A stretch of DNA of 6,538 bases. Source: Pseudomonadota bacterium. GTDB lineage: Bacteria; Pseudomonadota; Alphaproteobacteria; Acetobacterales; Acetobacteraceae. A model generated the notes under the pieces. That model worked only from the letters and a program-made list of their open reading frames with translations, had not been told where the DNA came from and did not search any database. The stretch's first letter is position 1. Every line of letters starts with the position of its first letter. This document shows positions 1 to 5,737 of the stretch, piece after piece. A program made the position numbers and the translations under genes. The stretch is taken from contig JAJYAF010000124.1 of assembly GCA_021779655.1 (NCBI GenBank), positions 1-6,538 on the forward strand. The letters run 5' to 3'.

Positions 1-2421
1 GATGGCGACCCCGCTTTCGATCACGTTGAGCGCGCTCGCCGCATCGACCGCCTTGAGCACGCTGTATCCGAGATCGGTCAGCAGTTCCACCACGGTCGCC
101 CGCACTTCCGGATCGTCCTCGACGACCAGAATGGTCTCGCTGCCGCCGGTGGCCGGGATTTCGGCCAGCTTGACCTCGACATCCTCGGCCGGGTGGGCGC
201 GCGGCAGATAGAGCCGGATGGTGGTGCCGTGGCCCGGTTCGGAGTAGATTTTCACGTGGCCGCCGGACTGCTTGACGAAACCATAGACCATTGAAAGGCC
301 AAGGCCCGAGCCTCGTTCTCCCTTGGTCGAGAAGAACGGATCGAAAACCTTGTCGATGATCTCGGGCGCGATGCCGCTTCCGGTATCGGTGACCGCCAGC
401 ATCACATACTGGCCGGGCTCGATATCATGTTCCTCGGCGTAGATGTCGTCCAGGCTGGCATTGCCGAGTTCGATGGTGAGCTGGCCGTTGCCCTCCATGG
501 CGTCCCGGGCGTTGATGACGAGATTAAGCAACGCGTTTTCGATCTGCGCCGGATCGACGAAGGTGTTCCACAGCCCGCCGGCGACGACCGTTTCCACCTG
601 GATCGCTTCGCCGAGCGCGCGGCGGAACAGCTCGTCCATGCCGCGCACGACGCGGCTGATATTGACAACCTTCGGTTCGAGCGGCTGGCGCCGGCTGAAC
701 GCCAGCAGCTGCGAGGAGAGCTTGGCGCCCCGGGCAACGCCGGCCAGGGCGTTGGCCACGCGCTGTTCGGCGCGGGGCTTGCCGGCCACGTCCTTGGCAA
801 GCAGTTGCAGATTGCCCGAGACGATCTGAAGCAGGTTGTTGAAATCATGCGCGACGCCGCCGGTGAGCTTGCCGATGGTTTCCATTTTCTGCGCCTGGGC
901 GAGTTTTGCCTCGGTCCGCCGGCGTTCCGCTATTTCGGCGGCCACCCTGGCTTCCAGCCCTTCATTGAGCTGCCGGAGTTGCTCCTCGGCATGCTGGCGT
1001 TGGCCCACCTCCACAAGGAGGTTCGCCGCCTGCTCGCGCAGGGCGACCTCGGCGGCGCGCTGCTGGGTGATATCGGTATGAACCCCGACCCATTCGACGA
1101 TGCGGCCGGTTGCGTCGGAAATCGGCAGGCCACGGATGGCGAAATTCCGCCAGGCGCCGTCCTGGCGCCGGACCCGGTGCTCGAACACGAACATGGATTT
1201 TCGGGCAACGGCCCGGCGCCAGGCGCGGAGGGTGGGCGCGATATCGTCGGGGTGGACAGCGGCGCTCCAGCCATAGCCCTGATATTCGTCGTAATTCTGG
1301 CCGGTAAGCCCGCTCCAGCCCGGCTGTTCCGCCAGCATCTGGCCATCGGCCGTGGTGGTCCAGAGCACGCCGTGCACCGCATCCATCGCCGTGCGGAAGC
1401 GGCGATTGCTGGCGGCCAGCGCCGCCTCGCGTTCGGCGCGTTCCTCCATGTCGAGGCTGAGGATGTAGGTGCCCGGAATGCCGCCGTCCGGCGCGAAATC
1501 GGGGATGTAGCGAATCTCGCAACGCCGTTTCGGACCATTCTGGTAGGGCAGGAGCCGCTCGACCGAGAACGCCTCCCCGGCGAGCGCGCGGTCGATGTCG
1601 GCGCGCCGGTCGGCAAAGAAATCCTCGCCGAAGATTTCCGCGATCCGGCGGCCGTTCATCTGCTCGGGCGTGAGCCCGAACCATTCGAGATAGCGGCTGT
1701 TGGTGAAGCGATAGACATAATCGCGGTCGAGGTAGGAGATCAGCACGGGCACCGCGTCGGTGATGCGGCGCAGCTCCGATTCGCGCGCGGCGAGCTTCTG
1801 CTCGGCCGCGACCCGCTTGCTGTTGTCGATCAAGGTGCACATGACCCCACCGACGCGCCCGGAATCCTCGTAGATCGGTGTATAGAACAGATCGAGGATC
1901 AGGGTTTCCGGGCCTTCCGGGCGGTGGAAGAGTATCGGCTGGGCCAGGTGACAGATCACCTCGCCGCGCATGCCAGCTTCCAGGATGGGCCGGTTCCAGG
2001 ACCATAGTTCCGGAAACGCCTCGCCGACCGGGCGGCCCATCGCCCAGGGATGCCGGTCGCCGGCGACGACGCTATAGCCGTCGTTGTAGAAGATGATATG
2101 TTCGGGCCCCCACATCAAAACCTTGGCGACCGGGGAGTTCACCACATTCGCCACCGTGACGCGCAGCGCGCCGGGCCAGCGGGCGATCGGGCCGATCGGG
2201 CTGTTTTCCCAATCGAGCTGCCGGATCAGGCCGCCACAGATGCCGCCGCCGATCGGCCAGCCGGATACGGGGGCGGCCGTCGGATCGGCGCGCAGGTTTG
2301 TCAGCGCGGCCCGGAGGACTTCCTCCGCATCGGCATAGCCGCCCCGCGCCAGGCAATCGGCAACCATCCCGGCAAGCTCGGGTGTAAGCGAAATCGTGCT
2401 TGGAACCTGAGTAGAAGACAT
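1..2421 (-). CDS. Hybrid sensor histidine kinase, RHH(ParD-like)-PAS-PAS-PAS-HisKA-HATPase-REC, 3' end outside window
   Basis: Signal-sensing autokinase that would pass phosphate from a histidine to an attached receiver domain. 807 residues are visible from an ATG at 2421. Residues 9-44 resemble a ParD/ribbon-helix-helix antitoxin domain (TISLTPELAGMV, then GGYADAEEVLRAAL). Three PAS domains follow: about 65-200 (PIGPIARWP, then WGPEHIIFYNDGY), 213-328, and 340-456 (HPDD, then GVHTDIT). A coiled coil spans 457-513. The H-box is GGVAHDFNNLL with phospho-acceptor His525. The ATPase has an N-box (NLVINARDAM, 633-642), G1 (DTGSGI, 679-684), an F-box (DPFFSTK, 694-700) and G2 (GSGLGL, 704-709). 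A receiver begins at ILVVEDD (764-770), but its phospho-Asp lies beyond base 1. No signal peptide or membrane segment is seen, so it should be cytosolic. The frame stays open for some way upstream and the Shine-Dalgarno is weak, but the RHH homology begins just after this ATG. The signal and any partner regulator are unknown. Confidence 0.93.
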   Translation of the reverse strand, partial: MSSTQVPSTISLTPELAGMVADCLARGGYADAEEVLRAALTNLRADPTAAPVSGWPIGGGICGGLIRQLDWENSPIGPIARWPGALRVTVANVVNSPVAKVLMWGPEHIIFYNDGYSVVAGDRHPWAMGRPVGEAFPELWSWNRPILEAGMRGEVICHLAQPILFHRPEGPETLILDLFYTPIYEDSGRVGGVMCTLIDNSKRVAAEQKLAARESELRRITDAVPVLISYLDRDYVYRFTNSRYLEWFGLTPEQMNGRRIAEIFGEDFFADRRADIDRALAGEAFSVERLLPYQNGPKRRCEIRYIPDFAPDGGIPGTYILSLDMEERAEREAALAASNRRFRTAMDAVHGVLWTTTADGQMLAEQPGWSGLTGQNYDEYQGYGWSAAVHPDDIAPTLRAWRRAVARKSMFVFEHRVRRQDGAWRNFAIRGLPISDATGRIVEWVGVHTDITQQRAAEVALREQAANLLVEVGQRQHAEEQLRQLNEGLEARVAAEIAERRRTEAKLAQAQKMETIGKLTGGVAHDFNNLLQIVSGNLQLLAKDVAGKPRAEQRVANALAGVARGAKLSSQLLAFSRRQPLEPKVVNISRVVRGMDELFRRALGEAIQVETVVAGGLWNTFVDPAQIENALLNLVINARDAMEGNGQLTIELGNASLDDIYAEEHDIEPGQYVMLAVTDTGSGIAPEIIDKVFDPFFSTKGERGSGLGLSMVYGFVKQSGGHVKIYSEPGHGTTIRLYLPRAHPAEDVEVKLAEIPATGGSETILVVEDDPEVRATVVELLTDLGYSVLKAVDAASALNVIESGVAI

Positions 2422-2507
2422 AATGCCGCCAATATTACGCCAGGTTGGATAACACGGTTTGCCGCTGGCGCGTAGCCCGTCCGGTGCGGTTGATTCAGCG
2501 TCCGGCA

Positions 2508-2566
2508 CCTGATACCAGCCCGCCAGTTGATTGGCTCTTCCAGACAGTGGGCGGGCTGGTATCAGG
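2508..2566. repeat. Perfect 17-bp inverted repeat with 25-base loop
   Basis: The left arm, CCTGATACCAGCCCGCC (2508-2524), is the exact reverse complement of 2550-2566. The 25-base loop is unpaired. There is no T-run after the right arm, so it is not a canonical intrinsic terminator. Each arm holds one copy of the 12-base motif ATACCARYCCGC that also makes up the next inverted repeat. It could be a protein-binding operator with two half-sites, or part of a REP/MITE-like repeat. The sequence alone cannot decide between these. Confidence 0.9.
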
Positions 2567-2603
2567 CTTGGTTTCGCGCGCGGCCGCCCGCCAACCCCGC
2601 GCG

Positions 2604-2635
2604 CATACCAGTCCGCGTTTTCGCGGATTGGTATG
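2604..2635. repeat. 14-bp inverted repeat with TTTT loop
   Basis: The left arm, CATACCAGTCCGCG (2604-2617), pairs with CGCGGATTGGTATG (2622-2635) around a TTTT loop. The only non-Watson-Crick position, G2611 with T2628, is a G-U wobble if transcribed rightward, so the RNA stem toward the dehydrogenase gene would be fully paired. Transcribed leftward it would have an A-C mismatch. It ends 66 bases before the dehydrogenase start. Both arms carry the same ATACCARYCCGC motif as the repeat at 2508-2566. Confidence 0.88.
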
Positions 2636-2691
2636 ACATCTCCGGTCGCAGGGATTATCTGGCGGGGCGTCGGCCCTTATTCATCCGAGCT

Positions 2692-2697
2692 GAGGTG
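2692..2697 (+). promoter_or_regulatory. Shine-Dalgarno site that fixes the dehydrogenase start
   Basis: GAGGTG matches the anti-Shine-Dalgarno consensus and lies 4 bases before the ATG at 2702. It supports that ATG over the in-frame upstream ATGs at 2531 and 2633. Confidence 0.75.
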
Positions 2698-2701
2698 CAG
2701 A

Positions 2702-4072
2702 ATGTTCAAGAGTATCAATCCCGCCAACGGCGAGGTGCTCGCGACCTATCCGGAGCTGAGCGACGCGGAGGTGGAAGCCAGGCTGGATCGCGCGGTGGCC
2801 GCTTATCGCGGCTGGCGCAAGACCGGCCTGCCGGAGCGCACGAGGCTGCTTTCCGGCATCGCCGATACCTACGAGAGGCATAAGAAACGCCTGGCGAAGA
2901 TGGCCACGGACGAAATGGGCAAGACCTTCGCCTCCGCGCTTGGGGAAGTTGAAAAATGCATCGCCGCCTTCCGCTATTACGCCAAGGAAGGCCCGGCGAT
3001 GCTGGAGCCGGAATACCGGAAGCTGGCCAATGGCGGCACCGCCGAAATGCAGTGGCTGCCGCAGGGGCCGGTGCTCGCCATCATGCCCTGGAATTTCCCG
3101 TTCTGGCAGGCGGTCCGCTTCCTGGCACCCACCATTCTCGCCGGCAATGTGGGCCTTCTTAAGCATGCAAGCATCGTGCAGGGGGTTGCCCGGCTGATGG
3201 AGGAAATGGTGCTGGAAGCCGGCGGGCCGGAGGGGCTGTTCCAGAACCTCGCAATCAAATCATCGGCCGTCGCCCCGATCATCGCCGATGACCGTATCGT
3301 CGCGGTTACCCTCACGGGCAGCGAAGCGGCGGGAATCCAGGTGGCCGAGCAGGCCGGGCGCGCGCTCAAGAAAGTGGTGCTGGAACTGGGCGGCTCAGAC
3401 CCGTTCATCGTCATGCCCTCGGCCGATCTGGAAAAAGCCGTGAAGCAGGCCGTGACGGCGCGCATCCAGAACGCCGGCCAGTCCTGCATCTGCGGCAAGC
3501 GCATGATCGTGCATGCCGATATCTATGGTCCCTTCCTGGAGAAATTCGCCGCCGCCATGGCGGCGACGAAACTGGGCGACCCGATGGACCCTGCCACCGA
3601 TATGGGGCCGCTTTCCAGCCTTGAGCAGCGGCAGACCGTGCTCGACCAGCTTGCCGAAGCGTCCCGCCTCGGCGCGAAACTGCTTTGCGGCGGCGAAAAA
3701 CCGCCAGGCCCAGGCGCCTATCTCACCGCCGGCATTCTGACCGAGATCCCGCTGGACAGCCCCCTGATGCAAGAGGAAATCTTCGGGCCGATCGCCATGG
3801 TCTTCCGCGCCACGGATATCGACGATGCCATCCGCCTGGCCAACCACATTCCGTTTGGCCTCGGCTCCTCGGTCTGGACCAGCGATCCGCGCGAGCAGGA
3901 GCGGTTCATCGCCGATATCGAGGCGGGCATGACCGCCATCAACCAGATGCTGGCTTCGGTGCCGGAGGCGCCGTTCGGCGGAATCAAGCGCTCCGGCCAC
4001 GGCAGGGAACTCGGCCCCTATGGGCTGCATGAGTTCATGAACCTGAAAACCGTGCTGCGGCCTGCCGCATGA
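2702..4072 (+). CDS. sad: NAD(P)-dependent succinate-semialdehyde dehydrogenase, Sad/YneI type
   Basis: Oxidises an aldehyde, most likely succinate semialdehyde to succinate (the last step of the GABA shunt), with NAD(P)+ in the cytosol. The 456-residue length is normal for the short Sad/YneI-like ALDH branch. The start MFKSINPANGE lines up with the family N-terminus. Visible ALDH signatures are the substrate/oxyanion Asn131 in IMPWNFPFW, cofactor-contacting Lys154 in GLLKHA, TGSEAAG (205-211), the general base Glu228 in LELGGSDPF, catalytic Cys262 in NAGQSC, and EEIFGP (358-363). All key residues are intact. LELGGSDPFIV and the C-terminal FGGIKRSGHGRELGPYGLHEF closely resemble E. coli Sad as I remember it. 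No GABA transaminase gene is in view, so the true substrate could be another semialdehyde. The symbol is by family similarity. It probably leads an operon with the acetyltransferase that follows. Confidence 0.92.
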   Translation: MFKSINPANGEVLATYPELSDAEVEARLDRAVAAYRGWRKTGLPERTRLLSGIADTYERHKKRLAKMATDEMGKTFASALGEVEKCIAAFRYYAKEGPAMLEPEYRKLANGGTAEMQWLPQGPVLAIMPWNFPFWQAVRFLAPTILAGNVGLLKHASIVQGVARLMEEMVLEAGGPEGLFQNLAIKSSAVAPIIADDRIVAVTLTGSEAAGIQVAEQAGRALKKVVLELGGSDPFIVMPSADLEKAVKQAVTARIQNAGQSCICGKRMIVHADIYGPFLEKFAAAMAATKLGDPMDPATDMGPLSSLEQRQTVLDQLAEASRLGAKLLCGGEKPPGPGAYLTAGILTEIPLDSPLMQEEIFGPIAMVFRATDIDDAIRLANHIPFGLGSSVWTSDPREQERFIADIEAGMTAINQMLASVPEAPFGGIKRSGHGRELGPYGLHEFMNLKTVLRPAA

Positions 4073-4085
4073 CGCGGCCGTTCTC

Positions 4086-4694
4086 GTGACCTGGCCTTCG
4101 CCCGTTCCGCTAACCGGCGATCGTGTCCGTCTGGAAATGCTGCGCCCCGCGCATGCGCCGGCGCTCAAACAAGCCGTCGCGGACGGGCGATTATGGGAGC
4201 TTTGGTACACGTCGATCCCCGCGCCGGACGCGATGGAGCAGGAGATAGCGCGCCGGCTCACCCTGCACGAACAGGGCCACATGCTTCCCTTCACCGTGTT
4301 CGACGCGAACACCGGAGGGACGCTTGGCATGACGACGTACATGAATATCGACGCCGCGAACCGGCGGCTTGAGATCGGTTCCACCTGGTATCGCCAATCG
4401 GCGCAGCGCACCGGCTGCAATACCCAGTGCAAGCTGCTGCTGCTCACCCATGCGTTCGAGGCGTTGCACTGCATCGCGGTGGAATTCCGGACGCATTTCT
4501 TCAACCAGCGAAGCCGCCGGGCGATCGAGCGGCTGGGCGCCAGGCAGGACGGAATTTTGCGCAGCCATGCGGTCGGCCCGGACGGGCGGCTGCGGGATAC
4601 CGTGGTTTACAGCATCGTTGCCGCGGAGTGGCCGACGGTGCGGCAGCACCTTCGATGGCTCGATGCATGCGGCGGAAACGCCGCGCCAGGATAG
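4086..4694 (+). CDS. GNAT-family N-acetyltransferase, RimJ/RimL type
   Basis: Predicted to transfer an acetyl group from acetyl-CoA to an amine on a protein or small molecule; the acceptor cannot be told. The 202 residues follow the RimJ/RimL (COG1670) pattern: an N-terminal LTGDRVRLEMLRPAH (9-23), the core strand RRLEIGSTWY (93-102), the acetyl-CoA loop QRTGCNTQCK (107-116), then FFNQRSRRAIERLGARQDGILRSH (138-161) and the terminal RDTVVYSIVAAEWP (170-183). The GTG start at 4086 is chosen because it keeps the conserved LxGxxVRLE strand, which the next in-frame ATG (4137) would delete. No clear Shine-Dalgarno is present. The gene begins 13 bases after the dehydrogenase stop, so coupled translation in one operon is likely. 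Its stop codon sits inside a 13-bp tandem duplication. Confidence 0.88.
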   Translation: MTWPSPVPLTGDRVRLEMLRPAHAPALKQAVADGRLWELWYTSIPAPDAMEQEIARRLTLHEQGHMLPFTVFDANTGGTLGMTTYMNIDAANRRLEIGSTWYRQSAQRTGCNTQCKLLLLTHAFEALHCIAVEFRTHFFNQRSRRAIERLGARQDGILRSHAVGPDGRLRDTVVYSIVAAEWPTVRQHLRWLDACGGNAAPG

Positions 4695-4707
4695 CGCGCC
4701 AGGGTAG
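4682..4707 (+). repeat. 13-bp tandem duplication across the acetyltransferase stop codon
   Basis: CGCGCCAGGATAG (4682-4694) is followed directly by CGCGCCAGGGTAG (4695-4707), identical at 12 of 13 positions. The first unit contains the last sense codons and the TAG stop of the acetyltransferase gene. The second lies in the 36-base gap before the convergent LysR gene end. It looks like a small slippage duplication. Confidence 0.85.
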
Positions 4708-4730
4708 GCGGCCAGGACGATCGGGCAAGT

Positions 4731-5642
4731 TCAGCCAGGCCTCAGCCGATCTTCGGTCGGCGCGCCCGATCGCATCATGTGCAGAAAGGCGCTCAGCGCC
4801 TTGGAGGCATAGCGTTCCGGATGGCGAACCGCATGGAAGAGACGGGGAGGAAGATCGAGATTCGCCTGGGCGAGCGCCCCGGCCTGGCAGGCGCGCGCGC
4901 ATACCCTCGCGGAGAGGCAGGCGGCCCCGGCGCCCGCCGCCACCGCCTCCCGGACCGCCTCGTTCGAGGGCAGGGTGAGGATGATTTTCAACGCCGCCGG
5001 CGCGATCCCGCGGGCCGCCAGCACCGCGAGGAAGAAATCCCGGGTGCCGGAGCCTTCCTCCCGGAAAACCCAGGGGCTGGCAAGGAGGTCCGTGGGCGTG
5101 AGCGGCCTGCCTTTGGCCCAGGCATGGCCGGTGGGGACGTAAATGCCCATCGCTTCCTCGGCGACCTGCTTGACCAGCAGTCCCGGCGTGGCCAGCGGGC
5201 CTTCCACGAAGCCGAGTTCCGCCCGGCCTTCACGCACGGCCCGCGCCACCTGGTCGGTATTGCCGATTGTGAGTTCAACCGCGATTCCCGGATATTTCAT
5301 TCTGAAGGCGACGATATGCGCGGGCAGGAAATAGCTGGCGATGGTCTGGCTGGCATGCACGTCGAGCCTCCCACGGCGCAGGCCGGCGATTTCGCCAAGC
5401 GCCTGCCGCGCACCGGCGGCGCCCGCCAGCACGGCGCGCGCCTCCGGCAGGAACTCCCGCCCGGCGGCGGTGAGCGCGATGTTGCGGCCGACGCGGTCGA
5501 AAAGCCTGACATCGTTCACCCGTTCCAGCGCGGCGATGGAGGCCGAAACCGCTGCCTGGGTAAGGTGCAGGGCGGTGGCCGCGCGTGTGATATGCTGGCG
5601 CTCCGCCACCGCGACGAAAACACGTAACTGCTCAAGGGTCAT
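4731..5642 (-). CDS. LysR-family transcriptional regulator, YeiE-like
   Basis: DNA-binding regulator of 303 residues, a normal LysR length. The N-terminal winged helix-turn-helix is at about 3-60 (TLEQLRVFVAVAERQHITRAATALHLTQAAVSASIAALE, then LFDRVGRNIALTAAGREFLP). A linker helix and a periplasmic-binding-protein-like effector domain follow from about 92. The effector pocket segments ASQTIASYFLP (97-107), IGNTDQV (126-132), LGFVEG (143-148) and FREEGSGTRDFF (193-204), together with LPSNEAVREAV (224-234), closely recall E. coli YeiE. YeiE-type regulators have been linked to sulfite sensing. The gene is divergent from the TDT transporter gene across 95 AT-rich bases, the classic arrangement for a LysR regulator and its target, with likely autoregulation. 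No Shine-Dalgarno precedes the ATG, and a candidate -10 box ends only 7 bases upstream, so the message may be leaderless. Confidence 0.93.
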   Translation of the reverse strand: MTLEQLRVFVAVAERQHITRAATALHLTQAAVSASIAALERVNDVRLFDRVGRNIALTAAGREFLPEARAVLAGAAGARQALGEIAGLRRGRLDVHASQTIASYFLPAHIVAFRMKYPGIAVELTIGNTDQVARAVREGRAELGFVEGPLATPGLLVKQVAEEAMGIYVPTGHAWAKGRPLTPTDLLASPWVFREEGSGTRDFFLAVLAARGIAPAALKIILTLPSNEAVREAVAAGAGAACLSARVCARACQAGALAQANLDLPPRLFHAVRHPERYASKALSAFLHMMRSGAPTEDRLRPG

Positions 5643-5649
5643 GCCAGAA

Positions 5650-5678
5650 TATATAACGATCGTTTGTGTATTTGATAA
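5650..5678 (-). promoter_or_regulatory. Candidate promoter of the LysR gene
   Basis: Read leftward: TTATCA (-35; plus-strand 5673-5678), a 17-base spacer, then TATATA (-10; 5650-5655). Each matches consensus at four of six positions. The -10 box ends 7 bases from the ATG at 5642, which would place the transcript start at or beside the first codon. Promoter assignment is by pattern only. Confidence 0.4.
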
Positions 5679-5724
5679 GAATAATCAGTTTTGCTTGTTA
5701 GTTGCCGCGCGTTATGAAGGGCGC

Positions 5725-5730
5725 GAAAGG
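5725..5730 (+). promoter_or_regulatory. Shine-Dalgarno site deciding the transporter start
   Basis: GAAAGG lies 7 bases before the ATG at 5738. The in-frame ATG at 5714, eight codons earlier, has no such site, so 5738 is preferred. Confidence 0.55.
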
Positions 5731-5737
5731 CGTTCCC

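Larger units (their letters stand above)
2422..2701. promoter_or_regulatory. Divergent intergenic region between kinase and aldehyde dehydrogenase genes
   Basis: 280 bases without a convincing gene. It must hold the promoters for the kinase (leftward) and the dehydrogenase (rightward). It contains two strong inverted repeats, at 2508-2566 and 2604-2635, listed separately, and a third GC-only 8-bp stem (2576-2583 with 2597-2604) between them. No strong sigma70-type promoter is obvious. Weak candidates are a TAATAT box for the kinase (2432-2437, minus) and ATGACA at 2633-2638 followed by a poor -10 near 2655 for the dehydrogenase. The dehydrogenase reading frame stays open back to an ATG at 2531, through the repeats, but that extension matches nothing in the family. 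Confidence 0.7.
5643..5737. promoter_or_regulatory. AT-rich divergent control region between the LysR and TDT transporter genes
   Basis: The only markedly AT-rich stretch in a GC-rich window (strongest at 5648-5701). It holds two dyads suited to LysR binding: the perfect palindrome AACGATCGTT (5655-5664), and TGAT-N7-ATCA (5673-5687), which contains T-N11-A spacings. Both overlap the candidate lysR promoter. Rightward, TTGATA at 5672-5677 may serve as a -35 for the transporter, but no good -10 follows. Assignment as operator is inferred from position and symmetry. Confidence 0.6.

Noticed and set aside
427..2007. Long plus-strand open frame (526 codons) lying antisense to the kinase
   Set aside because: It mirrors the kinase coding sequence in high-GC DNA, shows no recognisable family, and the opposite strand encodes an unambiguous kinase with intact motifs.
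2290..2421. A separate small ParD antitoxin gene ahead of the kinase
   Set aside because: The RHH-like segment is in the same frame as the PAS domains with no stop or frameshift between them, and no ParE toxin is adjacent.
2508..2566. Intrinsic terminator or integron attC site
   Set aside because: No T-run follows the stem, no gene ends just upstream in either direction, and the conserved attC core GTTRRRY is not matched (GTTGATT at 2526-2532 fails).
2531..2701. N-terminal extension of the dehydrogenase to the ATG at 2531
   Set aside because: It would add 57 residues encoded by the inverted repeats with no family match. The ATG at 2702 has a good Shine-Dalgarno and matches the usual start.
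3395..4504. Minus-strand open frame of 369 codons antisense to the dehydrogenase and acetyltransferase
   Set aside because: The plus strand carries two clear enzyme families over this interval. The antisense frame is low-information and crosses two genes.
4745..4762. Small hairpin with a TTCG-type loop downstream of the acetyltransferase as a terminator
   Set aside because: The stem is short and imperfect, lies inside the lysR coding end, and no T-tract follows.
4786..4802. 17-base odd palindrome AAGGCGCTCAGCGCCTT
   Set aside because: It lies within lysR codons for KALSA, has a single-base centre that cannot form a normal hairpin loop, and is plausible by chance in GC-rich coding sequence.
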